Assembly: GCA_025175895.1 (NCBI GenBank)
Contig: CM046005.1
Location: 63,450,325 to 63,514,324, forward strand
Reading direction: 5' to 3'
DNA length: 64,000 nt
Source of the DNA: Wurfbainia villosa
Lineage: Eukaryota; Streptophyta; Magnoliopsida; Zingiberales; Zingiberaceae
A program made the translations under genes and the position numbers. Of the stretch, positions 56,658-64,000 are shown one piece after another. The notes beneath the pieces were generated by a model. The model did not search any database. It saw only the letters and a program-made list of their open reading frames with translations, and had not been told where the DNA came from. Each line of letters opens with the position of its first letter. Position 1 is the first letter of the stretch.

Positions 56658-58550
56658 TATTGGGATGTATACTGAAAAATCTATTTTTTGTATGAACATC
56701 TTTATTTTGAAATAAGAATCACATGATCATTGTTTGCATATTTTTATGGCTATGCATATTGTCTAATACATTACATTATAGATAACATGGTGTGTGGTGT
56801 CACACGGGAGATCATGTTATCGGTTCCTTGTAAAGTATAAGTAAAGGCTCACAACCGAGATGACTTTGGACAAACCATTGGAATGGTTGTAGTGTGATTT
56901 GGTATTGGTTTGTCTTGACCATAGAATCACACTAGTGCACTTTGTGTGTATTGAGCAGGACCGACTTAGAGGTGATTCGATTTATTGTTGACTACATAAT
57001 CGAGTCAGACCTCAGATATTATATTGTACATACTCTTAATCCCGATATAATAACGGGCACATATACTTAGTAGTCATTTCTTTGATTTACCAATGGGCGA
57101 GATTTATAGATTAAATCGATAGGCTCGGTAAGTTGGGAAATGATATTATTTATATGGTGTGCCGTTGATTATAGGAGGAAACCGTGTCCTATATATTAGG
57201 ATGATGATGTCCCCTTGAGGAGCTCATAAGGTTCATCATGTAAACCCTGCAGGTGGACTTGGTCCGGCATGATGAAAATGTTTAGTGGTACTACTCATGG
57301 AGTTAGATGTTGATTAATTAATGGTCAGTAAATTAATTAATCAACGGACATTCGATATCTTAAACACGGGGAGAAAATGTACAAATAATATATGGAGCCC
57401 ATATTAACTTATGGGGGTTGGTGAGGTAGATCAATGATAATCCTTTAGTGGATTGGATTATCATTAATGGATCGGACTTTATGTGGGCTTAATCCATTGG
57501 GTGGCCAAGATCCAACTCCTCCTCATGGTCCCTATTGTAGCCTATTAATACCTCATGAAGCTTAGATCCAATGGATAGAAACAAAACTCTAGATCCAAAG
57601 GTAGAGATTAAATCTCTAGATCCGACGATTGAGATTAAATCTCTAGATCCGACGGTTGAGATTAAATCCCTAGAATCAATGGTGGAGATTAAAACAAGGC
57701 TTATCCCTAACTCTATAAAAGGAGGGCAAGGGGTGGGCGGCAACTAGAATCCAACTAGAGATAGGATTAGGGTTTTTGGGCGGCAAGGCTTGGAGGCTAG
57801 GGTTTAGGGGTTGGCGGCACCAAATAAGGAAGGTGTTTCCTTTCTTCTTCTTTCCTCAAGGTGGTCGGCGACCTAGCTTCCCTTTCCAGCCCTTGGCCGA
57901 CGGCCAAAGAAGCCCCTCTTCCTCTCTTTGGCCGGCAAAACCTAGGCTTAGGGTTCTCCCTTGGAGCTTTGGTTGGCATTCACCTATTCTCCTCTTCCTC
58001 CTTGGCCGGCGGCAAGCTCCAACCTTAAAGTTTGGTGGTTGGTTAAAAGAAGGAGAAGAGGTTTGTTTTTATTTTTCCTCTTGCTCGAAATGAGCAAGGA
58101 AGGAAGATTGGCGATCTAGGAGTTTCAACTCTTGGTAGATCATTGCCCACACGACGTCCGAAAGGAGGAAGGACATACAATAGAAGATCGAGAGGTATAT
58201 TGATTCTCTATTTTCTCTTGTATCATGTTTATATTTGTTTTTCAATTATGTGCATGATATATTATATTTTGTGGCTAAATAATACTTGGATCCCGAACAT
58301 AAACACAAAAGTCGACGACCCGTACATCGTCTATTCCGCGGCTACTCGTAGAATAGAGGTAGGTCGCTTGAACAACAAGTTTGTTCAAGTGACCACTCTA
58401 AACGAATAGCACGACGATGACAAAGTTGCTTGGGTGTTTCCTTTTGTCTAAGATTAAATTTTTTAATCCGGGGACATTGATGGGATCGCCATGAACAAGC
58501 GACCGGGTTGAAGTGGGAAGCGAAGTTTCCCCTCACGGATCAACCTAGCA
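56658..58550 (+). mobile_element. Element E 5' LTR
   Basis: It begins TATTGGGATG (TGTTGGGATG in the copy ending at 2142, so the first G is mutated) and ends near CAACCTAGCA, two bases before the primer site. Contains a GAGATTAAATCTC repeat block (57600-57695) and a TATA box TATAAAAG at 57713-57720. The ORFs at 57489-58409 are not conserved genes. Confidence 0.88.
57600..57695 (+). repeat. GAGATTAAATCTC palindromic repeats in U3 of E
   Basis: Three to four units of about 27-30 bp, each with the near-palindrome GAGATTAAATCTC and followed by TAGATCCGACGGTT, end about 20 bp before the TATA box. The solo LTR has the same block at 62405-62495. Confidence 0.8.
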
Positions 58551-58552
58551 AG

Positions 58553-58569
58553 TGGTATCAGAGCCATGG
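58553..58569 (+). other. Primer binding site of E
   Basis: TGGTATCAGAGCCATGG, tRNA-Met type, 17 bases, two bases after the LTR end. The 1-kb leader to 59614 has no conserved ORF. Confidence 0.9.
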
Positions 58570-59614
58570 TTTCTGGTTTTGTGTGTTTAGGATTCAGTTA
58601 ATTTTTATGCACTTTTCATATATTATATGTGCCGGATAATAGTAGGATATGCGTAGGTTAACTCTTTGGTTGCAGACATAAGATCCGACTATTATGGCCA
58701 TATGTGTGTATGTGATTGTATGTGTGTAAATGTTTATTTTGTTGAATCCTCGGGGTTGACGAGGCTAGTATTTAATTTTTTGTAAATTAGATACGACATA
58801 TGTTTAGCCACTCTTTCTATTTTAGTTTACTTTCGATCTAGATTTCATGTACGCTCCCTTGTGGAGTATAGGATCGATGGATGTAAATTAAAATAGTTTT
58901 TAGTCTCGGCTCGGATCTCCGGATGGCTCGTACATGGCGTAGGAGGAGCGGACGAGAAGGCGATGCGATGGGAGACATATTGAAGACAAAAGCCATAATA
59001 GTTGGAAAATAATTTATTTTTCATATTTATTGCTTATTGTTTGATATGCATGTCGTAGGCTAGAAAATTCCTCAATTTCAAATTACTAAGTGGGAGAAGG
59101 ATATTTTTATAAATTCCCACGACCTCCATTACAATTTGACATGTGATGCAAACAAACTTGCGTGTCGGCTCTGAGTGCCTTCCTCCACATCAGATGAGTT
59201 TGTTTACGAATCACAAGGTTGAATATGGTTATAGGGAATTATTAAGGAGCGTGTGTACTTCCCCATCGGAAGGCACATAACCCGAGATAATTACCTTGGT
59301 ACCGAGTAATGGTGAACACTTAGATACAAATATAAGTATCCTCCCCATCGGAGTCACTGCTTTTATTTGTAGGGACAAAGGGGAACCAACTATTAATTTT
59401 ACTTGTCAAAAAGTTAGGTTGACAAGATAGTAAAATTAATGGGTAAAACCTCCTCTTACAAATGTAGAATTCGTATACGTCCACACTATCGTGGCATACG
59501 ATATTCTCGGTGTTTTGAGGTGTTGGTTGATTTTAAAATTTTATTGTTTGAGGAATCAATAATTTTTTGAAATCTAATATTTTGATCTATGTGATTCTTA
59601 GGTTTTCTTTCAAA

Positions 59615-60727
59615 ATGACTTTCAACTCGCTTGCTGTGATACTGAAAGAGAATAAACTTACTGAACCCAACTATGTTGATTGGAAGAGGAATCTAGACAT
59701 TGTCTTGACTGCTGAGGAATACAAATATGTACACCTCGAAGAGTGCCCTCCTAAGCATGCGGATGATTCTGGGGAAAAGGAGAGAGAGAGTTATAAAAAG
59801 TGGGTAAAGGTTGATGAGATGGTGCGGTGTTACATTTTGGCATCTACATCAAATGTACTGCAACATCAGCATCAAGCCATGCCCACTGCTTATGATATGA
59901 TGCTCAATCTCAAAGAGCTTTTCGGAAACCAGAATTGGGCTACAAGGCAAGAAGCCATGAGAAACTTGATGACGACTACAATGATCGAGGGAACACCCGT
60001 AAGGGATCATGTTCTCAAGATGATGGCTCATTTGAATGAGCTGGAGGTCCTTGGAGCTGAGATCGATGGGGAAACCCAGGTCGATATCATACTCCAGTCT
60101 CTACCTAGGAGTTTTGAGCAGTTTCGCCTGAACTACAACATGAACAAGAGGTTGTATTCGTTGGCGGAGCTTCTGACAGAACTCCAGGCGGCAGAGGGGC
60201 TATTTCGTCAGAGTGCTCAAGCACATGCCATGGTGACCCAAAAGATTTCTACTTCTAAGCCGAAAGGCAAGAAGAAGAAGAAACAAACTGGGGCAAAGGC
60301 GGTGGGAGGTACTCAGGGAGGAGTGAAGAAGCCGAAAGGCAAGTGCTTCACTTGTAAGCAGACTGGACACTGGAAGAAGGACTGCCCCAACCGCAAGCAG
60401 AACAAAGGTATATCTTTTGGTCTAGTCGTTGAAACATGTTTTGCGGTGTTATCTATCGCCACCTGGTGTGTAGATACAGGAGCCACTGATCATGTCTGCA
60501 ATACTTTGCAGGGGTTCCAGGAAACCAGACGACTGGCTGAGGGGGAGATTACCGTGTACTTGGGCGATTCCACGAAGGTGGCGGCTGTTGGCGTGGGAGA
60601 CGTTCATTTATCTTTTGAGAAAAATAAACTTTTGGTTCTTAAGAATTGCCTTTATCTACCTTTATTGAGAAAGAATTTAATTTCGGTTTCTAAATTGTTT
60701 TATGGATGGATATTCTATTTCTTTTAA
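59615..60727 (+). pseudogene. gag: Element E gag and protease
   Basis: Start MTFNSLAVILKENKL at 59615; the frame extends 16 codons upstream without homology. The gag core (NYVDWKRNLDIVLTAEEYKYV; MRNLMTTTMIEGTPV) is followed by a Lys-rich stretch, a CCHC knuckle CFTCKQTGHWKKDC at 60344-60385 and an aspartic protease with DTGATDHVC at 60473. The protease frame ends at 60727 after a +1 shift near 60690-60702, with the next segment continuing in the neighbouring frame. Otherwise the frame is intact. Confidence 0.88.
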
Positions 60728-61461
60728 TGACAGAGTTGTTATAAAAAGGAATAGGGACATTATCTGTTTGAATGCATTGATAGGAAATCTATATACACTT
60801 GAACCAAAACCTCCCACGATGCAAATTGAAGTTAATAACTCATCTTCTAATTCCAATAAGAGAAAAGAACCTTCGAAGATGAACCAAACATATCTTTGGC
60901 ATCTTAGGCTTGGTCATATTAACCTAAGCAGAATTCAAAGGTTGATAGCTGATGGACCTTTGGGTTCATTAGTGGTGGAGGATTTCCCAACCTGTGAATC
61001 TTGCTTGGAGGGTAAAATGACAAAGAGGCCTTTTAAGGCCAAGGGTTATATAGCCAAAGATGTGTTAAAGTTGGTTCATTCTGATTTGTGTGGTCCTATG
61101 TCTATCCAGGCTAGAGGTGGTTTTGAGTATTTCGTCTCTTTTATAGATGATTATTCGAGATATGGATACATTTACTTGATGTGCCGCAAGTCTGAATGCT
61201 TTGACAAGTTCAAAGAATTCAAGGCTGATGTGGAGAAACGTCAAGGTAAAAGTATCAAGACACTACGATCTGATCGTGGTGGCGAGTACCTCTTGAGAGA
61301 GTTTAGGAATTACTTATCAGAGGCTGGGAATCAATCCCAATTGTCTGCACCTGGCACACCCCAGCAGAATGGTGTAGCAGAGCGAAGGAATAGGACTCTT
61401 ATGGAGATGGTTAGATCGATGATGAGTTATTTTGTGTTTCCAGATTCGTTCTGGGGATATG
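60702..61461 (+). pseudogene. pol: Element E integrase, first part
   Basis: End of the protease-integrase link, then HHCC finger (LWHLRLGHINLSRIQ; CESCLEGK) and integrase core: DLCGP, FIDDYSRYGYIY, and TPQQNGVAERRNR. The three catalytic acidic residues are present. It is cut at 61461 by the solo LTR and continues at 63395 in the same frame. Confidence 0.88.
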
Positions 61462-63389
61462 TGTAGGGATGTATACAGAAAAGTCTATCTTTTGTATAAA
61501 CATCTTTATTTTGAAATAAGAATCACATGATCATTGTTTGCATATTTTTATGGTTATGCAATATTGTCTAATACTTTACATTGTAGATAACATGGTGTGT
61601 GGTGTCACACGGGAGATCATGTTATCGGCTCCTTGAAAAGTATAAGTAAAGGCTCACAACCGAGATGGCTTTGGACAAACCATCAGAATGGTGGTAGTGT
61701 CATTTGGTATTGGTTTGTCTTGACCATAGAATCACACTAGTGCACTTTGTGTGTATTGAGCAGGACCGACTTAGAGGTGATTCAATTTTTTGCTGACTAC
61801 ATAATCAAATCGGACCTCATATATTATTTATTACATGCTCTTAATCCCGATATAATAACAGACACATATACTTAGTACTCATCTCTTTGATTTACCAATG
61901 GGCGAGATTTATAGATTAAATCGTTAGACTCGGTAAGTTGGGAGATGATATTATTTATATGGTGTGTCGTTGATTATAGGAGGAAACCGTGTCCTATATA
62001 TTAGGATGATGATGTCCCCTTGAGGAGCTCATAAGGTTCATCATGTAAACCCTGCAGGTGGACTTGGTCCGGCATGATGAAAAGGTTGAGTGGTACTACT
62101 CAAGGAGTTAGATGTTGATTAATTAATGGTCAGTAAATTAATTAATCAACGGACATTCGAGATCTTAAACACGGGGAGAAAATGTACAAATAATATATGG
62201 AGTCCATATTATCATATGGGGGTTGGTCATGTAGATCAATGATGATCCTTTAGTGGATTGGATCATCATTAGTGGATCAGACTTTATGTGGGCTTGATCC
62301 ATGGGTGGACAAGATCCAACTCCTCCTCATGGTCTCTAATGTAGCCTATTAATACCTCATGAAGCTTAGATCCAATGGATAGAAACAAAATTCTAAGATC
62401 CATAGGTAGAGATTAAATCTCTAAGATCCGACGGTTGAGATTAAATCTCTAGATCTGACAGTTGAGATTAAATCCCTAGAACCAATGGAGGAGATTAATT
62501 CATGACTTATCCCTGACTCTATAAAAGAAGGGCATGGGATTTGGTGTGAATAACAATCAAGAGAGCTAGGGTTTTGGGCGGCAAGAGAAGAAATCCTAGT
62601 TGAGATAGGGTTAGGGTTAGGGTTTTGAGGCAAGGGCGGCACCAAATAAGGAAGGCTCTCTTTTCTTCTTCTTCCTTCATTGGCCGGCGTCCAGCTTGTT
62701 TTCCAGCCCCTTTCCAGCTCTTGGTAGGCGCCCAAAAAGCTCTATTCCCTTCTCCTTAGGTGGTGGAAACAAGATATAGGGCTTCCCTTGGTGTCTTGGT
62801 CGGATTCCACCACAAAGTCCTCCTCCTAGTTGGTCGGCGCCAAGGTTTCTAATTGTTCCTTATTGGTTGGTTTTAGGGAGGAGAAGAACTTTGTTTCTAC
62901 TCTTCCTCTTGCTTTGGAAGAGCAAGGAAGGAAGATTTGCGAACTAGGAGCTTCGACTTTTGGTAGATCGTCGCCCACACGACGTCCAAAAGGAGGAAGG
63001 TCATACATTTGAAGATCAAGAGGTATATCTATTCTCTTTTCTCTTATGTTACATGTTTGTATTTGTTTTTCAATTATAATCATGTTATAAATCTGTATAT
63101 GGATAAATAATACTCGGATCCCGAGCATAAACACAAAAATCGGCGATCCGGACATCGTCTATTCCGCGACTACTCGTAGAATAGAGGTTGGTCGCTTGAA
63201 CAACTTGTTTGTTCAAGTGACCTCTCTAAACGAATAGCACGACGATGACTTGGTTGCTTTGGCAATCCCTTTTGTCTAGGATTAAATTTTTTTAATCCGA
63301 GGACATAGAAGGGATCACCATAATCAAGCAACCGAGGTGAAGTGGGAAGCGAAGTTTCCCCTCACGGACTCGATAAGCAAAACCCTTCA
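61462..63389 (+). mobile_element. Solo LTR of family E inside element E
   Basis: 1928 bp from TGTAGGGATG to CCCTTCA, flanked by ATATG at 61457-61461 and 63390-63394. Skipping the LTR and one ATATG rejoins the integrase frame exactly. The LTR is the same family as 56658-58550 but its last 10 to 25 bp differ, so its end is a little uncertain (a second possible end is 63379). No internal sequence remains. Confidence 0.92.
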
Positions 63390-63394
63390 ATATG

Positions 63395-64000
63395 CTCTAG
63401 ATATGGCGGTATACATTCTGAACTTGGTTCCATCTAAATCAGTGCCTTCTACTCCCACAGACTTGTGGCCTGGCCAAAAGCCTAGTCTAAGACATATTCG
63501 GATATGGGGGAGCCCAGCACACCTGTTGAAGGCAGATGCTGGTAAGTTGGAACCTCGTACAGAAGTACGCATGTTCGTTGGTTATCCTAGAGGAATGAAG
63601 GGTGACTTGTTTTATAGTCCTAGAGATCAGAAGGTGATCGTTAGCATGAATGCCAGATTTCTAGAAGAAGACTATGTGATGAGCGACAAGCCCAAAAGTA
63701 AAATTATTCTGGAGAATTTAAAAGGGGAAGTCACTTCTTCAGTACCACCGGTACAAGAAGATATACCACAAGTCACTGCACCGCGTGTAACAGAGGATAC
63801 AAAGGAGATACCTCGTTGTAGTTGGAGGGTTGTTAGACAACCTGATAGATTCATGTTCTTGGGAGAATCTTCTGATTTGGTCCCTGGGGAACATGAACCT
63901 GATCCCTGGACATATGACGAGACAATCCAAGATATAGATGCAACATCTTGGCAAAGTGCAATGAATACTGAGATTGAATCTATGGATTCAAATTAGGTCT
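63395..64000 (+). pseudogene. pol: Element E integrase end and start of RT
   Basis: It resumes the integrase with YILNLVPSKSVPSTPTDLW and WGSPAHLL, then FVGYPRGMKGDLFYSP, a variable Pro/Glu linker, CSWRVVRQPDRFM and the RT entry TWQSAMNTEIESMDSN. A TAG-like stop follows at about 63994, and the window ends there. The RT catalytic region is outside. Confidence 0.85.

Larger units (their letters stand above)
56658..64000 (+). mobile_element. Element E, 5' LTR and gag-pol of a different copia lineage, continues past the window
   Basis: LTR 56658-58550, primer site 58553, leader, gag-protease 59615-60727, integrase 60702-61461 and 63395-about 63870, start of RT to 64000. A solo LTR of the same family (61462-63389) is inside. 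The gag start MTFNSLAVILKENKL and DTGATDHVC protease differ from the SIRE-like elements here. The lineage is not assigned. The left target copy would be TTTAT (56653-56657); the right one is outside. Confidence 0.9.

Noticed and set aside
57489..58409. ORFs in the E LTR (57489-57743, 57776-58093, 58143-58409)
   Set aside because: Not conserved in the second LTR copy, no family resemblance, and located in an LTR.

Overview
The window is a stack of plant LTR retrotransposons inserted into one another. I found no host gene, tRNA, rRNA or CRISPR array. Ty1/copia polyproteins (CCHC gag, DSG/DTG protease, HHCC-DDE integrase, YVDD reverse transcriptase, RNase H), tRNA-Met-type primer sites (TGGTATCAGAG...), AAAAAGGGGGAGA polypurine tracts, TG...CA LTRs and 5-bp target duplications point to a TE-rich flowering-plant nuclear genome. 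The species cannot be named from this sequence.

I reconstruct the nest from junctions and target-site duplications (TSDs); letters are my own labels. G (+, SIRE-like copia) is the outermost host. It survives as 31744-32030 (LTR end), 32031-33591 (gag), 45027-45558 (protease/pre-integrase) and 54640-56657 (integrase/RT). Inserted into G are D (in its LTR, right end 31743), H (minus, 33592-45021, TSD TATTT), I (+, 45559-54634, TSD GTTGY) and E (+, 56658 to beyond the window). Inside D's 5' LTR lies a minus-strand Ty3/gypsy element (22079-25449, Tat/Athila-like, tRNA-Asp-type primer site). That element carries a LINE-tailed retroposon (23316-24846, 17-bp TSD) and element A. A (RT/RNase H 2143-3887, 3' LTR 4804-5631 plus 21788-22078) is broken on the left by a minus-strand E-family LTR, which is itself broken by an F-family LTR (1-1394). 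A's 3' LTR contains B (5632-21787, TSD ACGAG), and B contains C (11823-19569, TSD TTAGG). H contains a solo F LTR (38321-40546, TSD TCTTG), a MITE-like insert and a complete TRIM (43835-44502). E contains a solo LTR of its own family (61462-63389, TSD ATATG).

B, H and G are one broad family with an in-frame UAG between gag and pol. A and I are a second family; I has a roughly 630-bp gag-pol spacer that is recognisable in D. C and D encode gag but no pol, and both gags lack the same central segment, so they look like non-autonomous TR-GAG-type passengers. All pol genes are decayed overall, but the RT-RNase H halves of A (2373-3887) and B (10201-11718) are still open.

The least ordinary signals are the conserved gag-pol UAG, the matching gag-only elements, the conserved gag-pol spacer, the CAGTCGACTG palindrome clusters in the U3 of several LTR families, the foldback architecture of C with its 58-bp hairpin scar, and the non-coding retroposon at 23316-24846. 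Some patches of C and of several LTRs look scrambled and may be assembly or consensus errors.
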